Notes under the pieces: generated by a model
Seen by the model: the letters and a program-made list of their open reading frames with translations, nothing else
Databases searched by the model: none
What the model was told of the DNA's origin: nothing
Translations under genes and position numbers: made by a program
Shown: piece after piece, positions 9,163-16,100 of the stretch
How positions within the stretch are numbered: the first letter of the stretch is position 1
Layout of the letters: each line of letters opens with the position of its first letter
Virus record (IMG/VR): IMGVR_UViG_3300035698_005861
Location: 1-20,290 of that record
Direction: 5' to 3' (one strand)
DNA length: 20,290 bases
Source of the DNA: a virus

Positions 9163-9389
9163 GACAAAATGTCGTCCTCTTTAGCAGAAAGTGCGCCATG
9201 ACCAACAGCTTGTGCGGCTCTTAGGTCTTGCTCCTTCCTGCTGATTTTCACCTCTTTAACGTACTTGTTCTTTAATACGAAATGAGGTGGTATTAGTTTT
9301 TTGTCCATCTTATCGGCAAATTTAATCTCTTCGCCTTTTACCCAAATGCGCTTTTGAAAGAAGCATTTAGTTATACAAACGTAGTCCAT
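9159..9389 (-). CDS. Small protein of unknown function downstream of the cement gene
   Basis: I do not recognise this 76-aa protein. It begins MDYVCITKCFFQKRIWVKGE and the first 40 residues look like a small beta-barrel: CIxKCxFxxRxWxxGExxxF, then VPxHF-like IPPHFVLKN. This layout is common in short phage proteins encoded near capsid genes, where a cysteine pair and a W/Y-x-x-G-E turn recur. The C-terminal 30 residues are charged and alanine-rich and probably flexible. The start is fixed by TAGGAG within an 18-nt leader shared with the next gene. It is clearly part of the capsid-cement transcript, but no role can be deduced. Confidence 0.72.
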   Translation of the reverse strand: MDYVCITKCFFQKRIWVKGEEIKFADKMDKKLIPPHFVLKNKYVKEVKISRKEQDLRAAQAVGHGALSAKEDDILS

Positions 9390-9404
9390 CTTACTATCTC
9401 CTAC
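9387..9404 (-). promoter_or_regulatory. Shine-Dalgarno leader, copy 1 (identical to 9145-9162)
   Basis: GTAGGAGATAGTAAGATG on the minus strand ends in the start codon of the 76-aa gene and begins at the stop codon of the cement gene. The identity with 9145-9162 over 18 nt is far more than the usual Shine-Dalgarno similarity and suggests duplication or selection for equal translation. Confidence 0.7.
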
Positions 9405-9808
9405 TGACCTGTTGAAACTCCACCCATTTCTTTAAGGCCTGCCATAACTGTTCCCGCTGAAGCTGTACCAACTACCGTATAAGTCATTCTTACATATCGC
9501 TCTACATCTTCTGGAAGAGTAGGAACTTTAAACTTATATCCTGCAACTAATGAAGCGTTTGCTACTGCCGCAGTAGTGAACATAAGAGTCGCTGAACCAA
9601 ATGCTACATCTGCATCAGTGTAAAGAGAAAGAGCTACACTTGTTGCGCCTACAAAAGTTGTTGTAACTTGCGCAAGAATTTCAGCGTCTTTGTTATTTGG
9701 TGTTACTACCTCTGAATCATCAGTACCAAGATCAATGATGTTGGTTGAAACTGCTGTTGTTGTGATAGCTTGATCTTCTGAGAATAGATTTTGTTTATCT
9801 AGTATCAT
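9401..9808 (-). CDS. Capsid cement (decoration) protein, Bbp16-like
   Basis: This 135-aa protein begins MILDKQNLFSEDQAITTTAV, then STNIIDLGTDDS (residues 21-32), the N-terminal signature of the Bbp16 family of BPP-1 phage. The rest alternates short beta strands rich in Thr, Val and Ala and includes LPEDVERYVRMTYTV near residues 98-112, matching the family's ERYVRL.Y element. In BPP-1, Bbp16 forms dimers that sit on the outside of the capsid and clamp the non-covalently joined major capsid proteins. It follows the capsid gene here as in BPP-1. AGGAG lies nine bases before the ATG. A terminator hairpin sits between the capsid gene and this gene, so cement should be made from a fraction of the capsid transcripts or by readthrough. 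Confidence 0.88.
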   Translation of the reverse strand: MILDKQNLFSEDQAITTTAVSTNIIDLGTDDSEVVTPNNKDAEILAQVTTTFVGATSVALSLYTDADVAFGSATLMFTTAAVANASLVAGYKFKVPTLPEDVERYVRMTYTVVGTASAGTVMAGLKEMGGVSTGQ

Positions 9809-9821
9809 TTTCTTTGCTCCT

Positions 9822-9849
9822 AAAAAGAAGAGGCCGAATGGCCCCCTCT
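9822..9849 (-). terminator. Hairpin terminator after the major capsid gene
   Basis: Minus-strand arms AGAGGGGGCC (9849-9840) and GGCCTCTTCT (9835-9826) pair over 10 bp, with two G-U pairs and an ATTC loop, followed by a short T run. It lies 20 bases after the capsid stop and before the cement gene. Termination is likely partial, because the U-tract is short. Confidence 0.75.
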
Positions 9850-9868
9850 ATATTAAATTAAAAAACTA

Positions 9869-10870
9869 CTAAGAAACTGTTGCTTCAGTGTTAAGAAGCG
9901 CATCGCATCTCTTAACCATGATGCCTCTAAAAGTCATAACTTCTTCACCATGTGGAAGAGTCTTGTAAGAGACATTCATGTTTGTTTGCTTAAGAGTCTG
10001 AAGGTCAAGATATGTTTCGATTGTCTCGTTAACATAAAAGACTCTCATGCCTCTGCCTTTAGTAGGCATTTTGTGGATAGCGATAATCATCTTATCGATT
10101 AAGTTAGCGCCTGCTGAAACTGTTCCACCATCAGCGATTAGACTTGATACGTCGATGTTTGCAATTCGCGCGACATATCTCCAGTCGCGCAGCGTCAAAC
10201 CGGGCTTCATTTGGTAATGAGTTCTATATGCCTCGTAGTTTCCACCCGCTGCATCTTGAACAGTGTCTTTGCCCTTATCTTCTGAGTGGATTCCCGCAGT
10301 ACTTCCTTTAGGAAAAATTCCGTGACAAGTTGATTCGTCCCAAGTTACCAACCAAACAGACGTGTTATCTGATTGAGTTCCGCCTGCATTGATTACGTTT
10401 CCACCGTTTTCTGCTGTAGTGAGATTGTATCTAGGAGCTAATCCCAAAAACTTCTCTGGATCTGTAGCAGTATTTCCGTAGAAAAGTGTATCCGCTAATT
10501 CTTGTGACATTGCTTCTAAGAAAGCTACATCTTCAGAAAGACGGAAAGCGTTAGAATTTCCATTTAATTCTGCCAAATCAGCGTCGACCTCTGCGTACGC
10601 TTCTAACATGCCGGTATTATCCGTAATTTGTACCGTGCGTGATTTACTTGGTTGCACTCCATAATTCAAAAGTCTCCATGCGACAGAAGGAAGCCCACTT
10701 CGGATAGTAGTCTTGTGTCCTGTTGGAAGGTTGCCTTCTTTCCATACCATGTCGTCAAGAATCTCATTTGTATCATTTAAGATTTCAATGATCTTCGCTA
10801 CTTTTCCCTCTGGATTGATACGACGTGCCCAATCGCTAAGAGTTACTGCTGTTGTTCCTACTGTTGCCAT
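9869..10870 (-). CDS. Major capsid protein, BPP-1 Bbp17-like
   Basis: This 333-aa protein shows the conserved pattern of the Bbp17-type capsid family. It has an N-terminal TLSDWARRINPEGK (residues 11-24), then ILNDTNEILDDMVWKEGNLPTGHKT (about 29-53), LPSVAWRLLNYGVQPSK (60-76) and LAELNGNSNAFRLSED. Further on are ADTLFYGN, VWLVTWDESTCHGIFPKGS (about 172-190) and a C-terminal FRGIMVKRCDALLNTE. Length matches the family. BPP-1's capsid protein has a rearranged (non-circular-permutation-equivalent to HK97) version of the HK97 fold and is stabilised by a cement protein, which is encoded next door. A perfect AAGGAGG seven bases before the ATG is the strongest ribosome-binding site in the window, as expected for the most abundant protein. 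Confidence 0.95.
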   Translation of the reverse strand: MATVGTTAVTLSDWARRINPEGKVAKIIEILNDTNEILDDMVWKEGNLPTGHKTTIRSGLPSVAWRLLNYGVQPSKSRTVQITDNTGMLEAYAEVDADLAELNGNSNAFRLSEDVAFLEAMSQELADTLFYGNTATDPEKFLGLAPRYNLTTAENGGNVINAGGTQSDNTSVWLVTWDESTCHGIFPKGSTAGIHSEDKGKDTVQDAAGGNYEAYRTHYQMKPGLTLRDWRYVARIANIDVSSLIADGGTVSAGANLIDKMIIAIHKMPTKGRGMRVFYVNETIETYLDLQTLKQTNMNVSYKTLPHGEEVMTFRGIMVKRCDALLNTEATVS

Positions 10871-10877
10871 TGTATGG

Positions 10878-10884
10878 CCTCCTT
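10878..10884 (-). promoter_or_regulatory. Consensus ribosome-binding site of the major capsid gene
   Basis: AAGGAGG on the minus strand ends seven bases before the capsid ATG and is the full anti-Shine-Dalgarno complement. It is part of the small palindrome CCTTAAGG. No other gene in the window has a site this good. Confidence 0.85.
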
Positions 10885-10892
10885 AAGGTTTT

Positions 10893-11531
10893 CTATTTCC
10901 CATCGAACAGGACATCTGCCGTGGACTTTTGGTTATTGTTACTTTCACCATCGACAAAGGTATCTTCGCTTAACTCGCTCCCGATCTTTGCCAACATTTT
11001 TATTACTTGATTGTTGTTTCCCGCGCCTGAAGAAGTTAGGTAAGAGCTTAGTTCTGGTGAACCAAACTTACTAACTGCCCTCTTCGCGTGTTCTACTGTT
11101 CTGTCAAAGTTAGCACCGCCAAACTCTGCATCAGACTTAAGATCATTTATCCAAACCTTATGCTGCTCTACTGCTGCATTGTGTGTTGCTGCCTGAACAC
11201 CACTAAAATGTGTAGTGGCCAAGTCCATAAGCTTCTGCGCATTGGCTTGAGTTACGCCCATCTCTTTTGCTACACCCTTAAAGCTCTCCACCATCTTACT
11301 ATCTAGTGTCATCCCTTCAGGTGCCGTAAAGTCTGCGTACTCTATCGGATCAATCTTCTCTTCGACCTTTGGTGTCTCTACTGCCGGTGTCTCTACTGCC
11401 GGTGTCTCTACTGCCGGTGTCTCTACTGCCGGTGTCTCTACTGCCGGTGTCTCTACTGCCGGTGGGTCCATTGGTCCCTCTGTCGGTACTGTTGTTCCTG
11501 GTACTGTTGTTCCTGGTACTACATCTGCCAT
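10893..11531 (-). CDS. Capsid assembly scaffolding protein with an N-terminal pentapeptide repeat
   Basis: This 212-aa acidic protein lies directly before the capsid gene, the normal scaffold position. Residues 1-24 are Pro/Thr-rich (VPGTT twice). Residues about 24-53 are six tandem AVETP units ending in KVEEK, a flexible Pro/Glu linker. Residues 65-190 are helical, beginning DFTAPEGMTLDSKMVESFKG (a pattern typical of podoviral scaffolds: tAPEGxxLdxxxxxxFkxxAkelGLtQxxAQklvdl). The extreme C-terminus (QKSTADVLFDGK) matches the usual scaffold end with a short basic/hydrophobic capsid-binding tail. GAGGAG precedes the ATG. It would chaperone capsid assembly and leave the procapsid before DNA enters. 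The repeat is encoded by identical 15-bp units and may vary in copy number without a frameshift. Confidence 0.85.
   Translation of the reverse strand: MADVVPGTTVPGTTVPTEGPMDPPAVETPAVETPAVETPAVETPAVETPAVETPKVEEKIDPIEYADFTAPEGMTLDSKMVESFKGVAKEMGVTQANAQKLMDLATTHFSGVQAATHNAAVEQHKVWINDLKSDAEFGGANFDRTVEHAKRAVSKFGSPELSSYLTSSGAGNNNQVIKMLAKIGSELSEDTFVDGESNNNQKSTADVLFDGK
11371..11460 (-). repeat. Six perfect 15-bp tandem repeats inside the scaffold gene
   Basis: The plus-strand unit GGTGTCTCTACTGCC occurs six times without a mismatch and encodes the pentapeptide AVETP on the minus strand. A second 15-bp repeat, two copies encoding VPGTT, lies nearby at about 11488-11519. Unit length is a multiple of three, so slippage would change the linker length only. 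Confidence 0.97.
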
Positions 11532-11537
11532 GGTTAG

Positions 11538-11840
11538 TTACTCCTCTTCTCTGTTTAGTTCCACCAACATTTGCGACACCTTCGCAGGCGCTACCTCGCA
11601 TATGTCAGCAAATATTATCTTAGCATAGTTTCTATGCCCCTCGTTAAAGTATGTAGTGTTTGCGCTATTAAAGTCAACAGACAGACTCAACAAATTACCT
11701 TGATTAATGAGGTCCTTTATGAATCTATAACCCGAAGGCGTTTCAATTACTGATAAGATGTCTTCCTTCTTCTGTAGCTCTGCAAGTTCTATCTTCTTGC
11801 GCGCTTCTTTAACCGCTCTTTCGTTTGATGCATCCGACAT
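11538..11840 (-). CDS. Bbp19-like phage protein
   Basis: This 100-aa protein matches the Bbp19-type family: a charged N-terminal helix (residues 1-28), then ILSVIETPSGYRFIKDLINQGNLLSLSVDFNSANTTYFNEGHRNYAKIIFADI (28-80), where the family has lxxvlxtpeGRrflwrLLe....yfxxnsntTfFnEGrRnvGlxll. The aligned FNEGHRN core and the length are diagnostic. It lies between the portal region and the scaffold, its usual place. Its ATG directly abuts the TAG stop of the preceding gene. Function is unknown in the family; the constant position beside portal and scaffold suggests a structural or assembly role. Confidence 0.88.
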   Translation of the reverse strand: MSDASNERAVKEARKKIELAELQKKEDILSVIETPSGYRFIKDLINQGNLLSLSVDFNSANTTYFNEGHRNYAKIIFADICEVAPAKVSQMLVELNREEE

Positions 11841-12029
11841 CTAGGATTCCTCTGCTGTAAAGCTAAACTTCCCAGTTCCATCAATCCATCTACTAAAATG
11901 CGCCTTGATCTTTTCTTTATCAGACTCAGCTATCTTCTGTGGAGTCTCATATATATCCTCTTCTGATTTATCAAAAACCGTAATGTTCATGCCCTTGTCT
12001 AGTTTTTCTACTTCGAAGCTGCTTCTCAT
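11841..12029 (-). CDS. Small acidic protein of unknown function after the portal gene
   Basis: I do not recognise this protein. The ATG at 12029 gives 62 aa (MRSSFEVEKLDKGMNITVFD...) with AGGA upstream. A GTG at 12065 in the same frame would add 12 residues with two cysteines and overlap the portal gene by 11 bp; it has no good ribosome-binding site, so I prefer the ATG. The sequence is acidic with a C-terminal WIDGTGKFSFTAEES. It is packed between portal and Bbp19-like genes with no gap at its 3' end, which argues that it is real and co-transcribed. No motif indicates a function. Confidence 0.65.
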   Translation of the reverse strand: MRSSFEVEKLDKGMNITVFDKSEEDIYETPQKIAESDKEKIKAHFSRWIDGTGKFSFTAEES

Positions 12030-12054
12030 ACTGCATCCTATAGGACTACATCCA

Positions 12055-13743
12055 CTACTGCCCACCTTGACCGCCTATTCTGCCAAGTAAGGAATCAAGT
12101 GCCGTACCCTCGTTTAGTTTTGTGTCACTCATTGTCTTAGCGCCATCTGCCATCGCCGCATTTTGTTCTGCATTCTGTGCTGCTTGCTGAGCCTTCGCCC
12201 TATTAGCTCTGATCTGCTGAACTTCTTCATCTCCTCTAATCATTCTAGGAGGTGCGCCCGTGATATCTGCATACATGTTAATCGTCTCATCAACGTCTAA
12301 CTTATCTAGCGCAGATGGATCAACTGAACCAAGATTCCCAATGAAACTGGCCGTCTGCTCTATCGCAGTCGATCCAACCATTTTTTGAGCTTGTGCCAGG
12401 ATAGAAACATATTCAATCTTGATCTCATGCCCTTGCAACTCTTCTGGTGGTTCGGGAAAGACCCCAAACCTAGAACCAATCTCATAGGTTCGCTCGATAG
12501 TTGGGTCATGTGACTCACTTTGTATTCGATTAATGACAGGCCCTAAGACCATCATTTTTTCCTGATGTTTCTTAGCAATTTCAAAAGCAGTAGTATTACT
12601 TCTTTCGTCGTTAGCTATCATTAGGAATAGATTGTTAAAGTATGCTGTCTTGATGCGTGTCTCGGTCTGCCGTATCTTCTCTTCAATAGCTTGAATGTTT
12701 AGATTGACCTGATAAACGGGAGCAAAGCCTACCTGTCCTTGAGGCGCATTAACATAGTTCATGTGCCCAGGTACGATAGACCCGCCTTTCCCTTTTAATG
12801 ATGGGTGAGCGTTCATCGGCGGATCTACCTGCTTATCGACCGCTTTCAGACTCTTCTCTTCCATCTTCTGCAACATTTTATTGTCGCCTAATGACTCCAT
12901 TCCTGGAGAATTTCCGTAAGTTTGTGTCCCGTTAACATCCCACCTTGGAGCTATAAAAGGTTTACTCTCGTATCCTTTCTCTCGTAGGTATGCTTCCGGT
13001 TCGCCGCCATCCTCAAAATATAAAGAAGTATATTCCATACCTCTAGGACCGGCTTTACCGTTGATGATAGACGCGTTTGGTTCAACAATATGATTAACTT
13101 TAAACCTTGTATCTAGGTCGTCAGCAAGTGCCGCGCTTTTAACTGCGTCACTTACATTGTCCCTACCAAACTCGTTTATCATCTGTTCAGTATTTAAGGA
13201 GAAATGCCTATACAATCCCGAAGAACGATATTGAGCATCTAAGGTTAGCATGTACTCGCCCACTGTGAATGGTCTGAAACGTGCAATGGTTTCAAAGTCT
13301 TCTTCCTGAAGTTGCGCTGCTACTCCAAAATTACCAAGTTCAGAATAATTACTGTGCATAGATCCGTAAAAGTTACTCTTCGCATAGATCCTTAATATAA
13401 CGTCGCGTACATCTGTTAGCCATTGCTTAACAGGCGTAAACTCCATCAGATCCCTATCTTCAAGCGCCAGGATAAACCAAGGCCTACTCGGTGAAGTCAT
13501 CCCGCCTTGCATCCCAGATGCTAGAATACGAGTTGCCTCTGCCCCTGCACTATTTATAATCTTATCGTTTCTTAAGCTGCCTTGTTCTTCTTCAGTCATG
13601 CCTTCAAGGTCATTAAGAAACTCACCCTTTCTAGGTGTTGTGTATTCCGCTATCTCTTGCCAATGCTTACGCCAAGAGACTTGCTTATCTCTAAGCCTTT
13701 TAAATCTGCCACGAAACTTAGGTATTCTCTTGTCTGTTTGCAT
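12055..13743 (-). CDS. Portal (head-to-tail connector) protein, T7 gp8 / BPP-1 type
   Basis: This 562-aa protein has the pattern of the podoviral head-tail connector family. It starts with a helical N-terminus ending RKHWQEIAEYTTPRKGEFLND (about residues 25-45), then INSAGAEATRILASGMQGGMTSPSRPWFILAL (63-94), the hallmark ...LasGmxgGmtsPsrpWFxl segment. KSNFYGSMHSNYSELGNFGVAAQ (121-143) and FRPFTVGEYMLTLD (152-165) follow. The C-terminal 100 residues are helical and Gln/Ala-rich (the wing and barrel region). It forms the dodecameric ring through which terminase packages DNA and to which the tail adaptor docks. The start has GGAAG seven bases upstream, and the gene begins four bases after the 157-aa gene. 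Confidence 0.95.
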   Translation of the reverse strand: MQTDKRIPKFRGRFKRLRDKQVSWRKHWQEIAEYTTPRKGEFLNDLEGMTEEEQGSLRNDKIINSAGAEATRILASGMQGGMTSPSRPWFILALEDRDLMEFTPVKQWLTDVRDVILRIYAKSNFYGSMHSNYSELGNFGVAAQLQEEDFETIARFRPFTVGEYMLTLDAQYRSSGLYRHFSLNTEQMINEFGRDNVSDAVKSAALADDLDTRFKVNHIVEPNASIINGKAGPRGMEYTSLYFEDGGEPEAYLREKGYESKPFIAPRWDVNGTQTYGNSPGMESLGDNKMLQKMEEKSLKAVDKQVDPPMNAHPSLKGKGGSIVPGHMNYVNAPQGQVGFAPVYQVNLNIQAIEEKIRQTETRIKTAYFNNLFLMIANDERSNTTAFEIAKKHQEKMMVLGPVINRIQSESHDPTIERTYEIGSRFGVFPEPPEELQGHEIKIEYVSILAQAQKMVGSTAIEQTASFIGNLGSVDPSALDKLDVDETINMYADITGAPPRMIRGDEEVQQIRANRAKAQQAAQNAEQNAAMADGAKTMSDTKLNEGTALDSLLGRIGGQGGQ

Positions 13744-13746
13744 ATA

Positions 13747-14220
13747 TTAACTTCCTATTAGCGATAGCTGTCTACTGTTTGATGCAGCTTGTACGCCTAG
13801 CCCACTTGTAAGGATAGTAGAAGCAAAACCTCTAAATCTTTTCACTCTCTCGTCTTCTCTATATCTGGCTTGAACTGGGTTAGATATTGTCGCTTGATAC
13901 GGATTTTCTATTGATAATTCTTCTGTTGGTTCGGGCGCCACTGGTTCCGGTTGTGCAGGAGTGCTTAGCACATCATCCGTAAACCCGTTGTCGTAATTAG
14001 GCACTGTTTCAGTTGGGCCTATCACAGGATCTGAATCCGCGCCCGTGTTATTTGGGTTAAATATATCGTTAACCGTTTCAGAAACCGGATCAATCACGCC
14101 TTCTCTGAACTCATTCCAGCTATATTTAGCATTTGAAGTTCTTGGCGCTGGTGTTTGCGCAGGCGTTTGCTTTTTTTGGCCAACTTGTTCGCCCACGTTA
14201 GGGCCTACTGCTCCACACAT
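13747..14220 (-). CDS. Short Pro-rich phage protein with MCG start and STILTSGLG tail motif
   Basis: This 157-aa protein begins MCGAVGPNVGEQVGQKK and has a long low-complexity, Pro/Glu/Thr-rich middle (residues 17-110) that is probably disordered. The C-terminus reads RVKRFRGFASTILTSGLGVQAASNSRQLSLIGS. A basic residue followed by (A/S)STILTxGxG and a short LxG end is a pattern I recall from small virion-associated phage proteins encoded next to portal genes; the function is not known to me. AAGG precedes the ATG. The MC start is shared with the adjacent 127-aa gene and the gp14-like protein. It is packed tightly between terminase and portal genes. A virion-associated role is inference. Confidence 0.75.
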   Translation of the reverse strand: MCGAVGPNVGEQVGQKKQTPAQTPAPRTSNAKYSWNEFREGVIDPVSETVNDIFNPNNTGADSDPVIGPTETVPNYDNGFTDDVLSTPAQPEPVAPEPTEELSIENPYQATISNPVQARYREDERVKRFRGFASTILTSGLGVQAASNSRQLSLIGS

Positions 14221-14223
14221 ATA

Positions 14224-14607
14224 TTACCTTCTCGCTTTCGTTACTTTTTGGGGAGCGGCAGTTTTTGCCCGCTTGACTTGTCCTGGTGCTGCTGTTCTAG
14301 CACCTTGAGGAACACTAACCGGAGCTGTTCTAGCACCTTGAGGAACACTAACCGGAGCAACAAGCGCAGGCGTAAAATATGGATTACCTTGTGTTGCTTG
14401 TTGGTTGGATATTTGCGTATCTTCGCCGCCTGTTGGTTGGTAAGGGCCGCCACCAATTACCGAGGGAAAGCTAGGCGCTTGCTGTGGTGGAGTCTCTGTA
14501 TAGTTTGGTGTTGGAACGCCGCCAAGTGTTGGAGCTTGAGCATCTGTGCTTCCAAACATCGCCGCCGCCGTACTTGTTACTTTCGCCATTGTTACCGGAT
14601 CACACAT
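14224..14607 (-). CDS. Short low-complexity phage protein with MCDP start and internal repeat
   Basis: This 127-aa protein starts MCDPVTMAKVTSTAAAMFGS, very like the start of the gp14-like internal virion protein (MCDPTAGLMTAG). The remainder is Pro/Gln/Thr/Ala-rich and probably unstructured, with two tandem copies of an 11-residue unit (APVSVPQGART) near residues 83-104. It ends in a basic tail (QVKRAKTAAPQKVTKARR) that could bind nucleic acid or a capsid surface. GGAGA lies upstream of the ATG. It sits between the terminase large subunit and the 157-aa MC protein. I cannot assign a function; position and the MCDP start suggest a minor virion protein. Confidence 0.72.
   Translation of the reverse strand: MCDPVTMAKVTSTAAAMFGSTDAQAPTLGGVPTPNYTETPPQQAPSFPSVIGGGPYQPTGGEDTQISNQQATQGNPYFTPALVAPVSVPQGARTAPVSVPQGARTAAPGQVKRAKTAAPQKVTKARR
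14291..14356 (-). repeat. Two tandem 33-bp repeats in the 127-aa gene
   Basis: Two identical 33-bp units start at 14291 and 14324 on the plus strand and encode the doubled APVSVPQGART peptide. The multiple-of-three period preserves the frame. The perfect identity points to a recent duplication. Confidence 0.93.
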
Positions 14608-14621
14608 CTGCTTATCTCCTG

Positions 14622-16100
14622 TTATAAAACTTTATATTCTGTTTGCGCTTTGTTGGTCTTCCCAGAAAGCTTTTCAATTCGTGTTTGTTTATAGACAGGT
14701 TCCGCAAATGTTAGTGCTAAACCGTCACCAAGGTCAGGGCTTGACAATCCCCGTTTCTTCATATCCTCTTTGCGTTCTAATTGGATTTGTCCTTTTAGTG
14801 TCATGTGATATTCTGGACTTGTCAAGTCATCTGATATATCCGAGTTGTTTGGTATATCAGGTACTTCCTTCAACCAATCACGCATATCAACCCACATTTG
14901 CGCTCTCTTATTAAGACAATCAGGCCTTAACGAAGCTCCGCCAAAGTACACAACAATAGGATCTCTTCCTAGTCTACGCAGTTGGTCAATAACTCCATTA
15001 CCCATTCCCGCATCAACCATGGTCGCGTCTGTGTCATATTGGTCTTCGTATTGTGCAACAATGCCCGCTATATCTATCGAGTCTATCTCGCGCCCTTGCC
15101 ATAAGAGTATAGCATGTAACCCCTGACGCATCCAAATAGCATTACGGTCATCTCCATACCAAGCAACATCAACACCAAGTATTCTAGGCGCAAAGTCATA
15201 TTTACTAACGTGAAGCTTACTCGCCATCGCCGCGTCAACGGTATCGTTTGGTATAAGTTGACAAACTGCTGCTCTTGGGTGTTGCCCTTTAACTCGAACG
15301 CGTACAAAGTCTGAGTCTTCGCCGTAATCTTCCACCCATCTATCCATTAAATCTTTGTTGGTGCCTTCAACAGACCTTGAGTCAATTCGTCGGTTTCTCC
15401 ACCGATGCTTAAGGTTCCCAAAAGTTCTACGGAAAAAGCCTGTGTTCCTGGTAGGATTGCCAAACAAGAACCACATAGGTTCACCATCTGTTAACCCACC
15501 TTGCGCAACTTCAAAGATCTTCTCTGGAATAGCGCTTGCTTCGTCGAATATGTAGAAAGGTGTAGAGGAAACTGCATGTAGCCCTGCAAAAGCTTCGCTG
15601 TTCTCTTCTCTTGAGGTCATAGCATCACAACGCCATTGCTCCGGCGCTTCGATAGCTGTCAAATTCATATTGCCTTTGGAAGCTCTATACTCGAATAGCT
15701 CTTGTGTGACCGACATACCGTGCCACTTGCCAAGTTCTGCCCAGGTCTTTGTCCGTAACTGATCTGAGGTGTTGGCGGTAACGACTCCTTTAGCGTAAGG
15801 GCGAGTGTCCATGATCCACTTAATGATCCATGCCGTAAGAGCTGACTTCCCGATACCATGTCCAGATGCGACAGACTCTTGAATAGGTTCCACTGGTGTA
15901 GTTCCATCGAAGTTTCTTTCCTTTGCCATCTCGCCAATAGCTATCAGCTCCTCTTTCTGCCACTCTCTTGGACCATCAAATCCCGATAGAGATCCTTTGC
16001 CCCAGGGGAACGCCCACATAACATATCCAAGAGGATCAAACCTAAACTCTGCAAGGTCTTCAGCTAGCTGCTCTAAAGATCTATTGTAAGAAGTCTGCAT
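14622..16100 (-). CDS. terL: Terminase large subunit (packaging ATPase and nuclease)
   Basis: With the ATG at 16100, which follows GAGGGGAG, the product is 492 aa. An upstream TTG at 16154 would add 18 residues within the small-subunit gene and lacks a site. The ATPase half shows Walker A GHGIGKS (residues 80-86), Walker B FYIFDEA (182-188) with the catalytic Glu, and the coupling motif GNPTRNTG (214-221). The RNase H-like nuclease half shows three acidic positions: ILGVDVAWYGDD (Asp 311), ATMVDAGMGNG (Asp 363) and PDLGDGLALTF (Asp 456/459). It therefore looks intact. It pumps DNA into procapsids through the portal and cuts concatemers. The 3' end is followed by the short MCDP protein, then the portal, so packaging and head genes form one operon. 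Confidence 0.96.
   Translation of the reverse strand: MQTSYNRSLEQLAEDLAEFRFDPLGYVMWAFPWGKGSLSGFDGPREWQKEELIAIGEMAKERNFDGTTPVEPIQESVASGHGIGKSALTAWIIKWIMDTRPYAKGVVTANTSDQLRTKTWAELGKWHGMSVTQELFEYRASKGNMNLTAIEAPEQWRCDAMTSREENSEAFAGLHAVSSTPFYIFDEASAIPEKIFEVAQGGLTDGEPMWFLFGNPTRNTGFFRRTFGNLKHRWRNRRIDSRSVEGTNKDLMDRWVEDYGEDSDFVRVRVKGQHPRAAVCQLIPNDTVDAAMASKLHVSKYDFAPRILGVDVAWYGDDRNAIWMRQGLHAILLWQGREIDSIDIAGIVAQYEDQYDTDATMVDAGMGNGVIDQLRRLGRDPIVVYFGGASLRPDCLNKRAQMWVDMRDWLKEVPDIPNNSDISDDLTSPEYHMTLKGQIQLERKEDMKKRGLSSPDLGDGLALTFAEPVYKQTRIEKLSGKTNKAQTEYKVL

Noticed and set aside
11350-11623. Repetitive open frames opposite and beside the scaffold gene, on both strands
   Set aside because: They are by-products of the 15-bp repeat, which stays open in several frames. 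They have no ribosome-binding site and the real scaffold frame has the conserved family sequence.
14155-14914. Plus-strand frames of 122 and 179 aa opposite terL and the MCDP gene
   Set aside because: Their Cys/Leu/Arg-rich composition is typical of antisense shadows; terL on the other strand has all its motifs.
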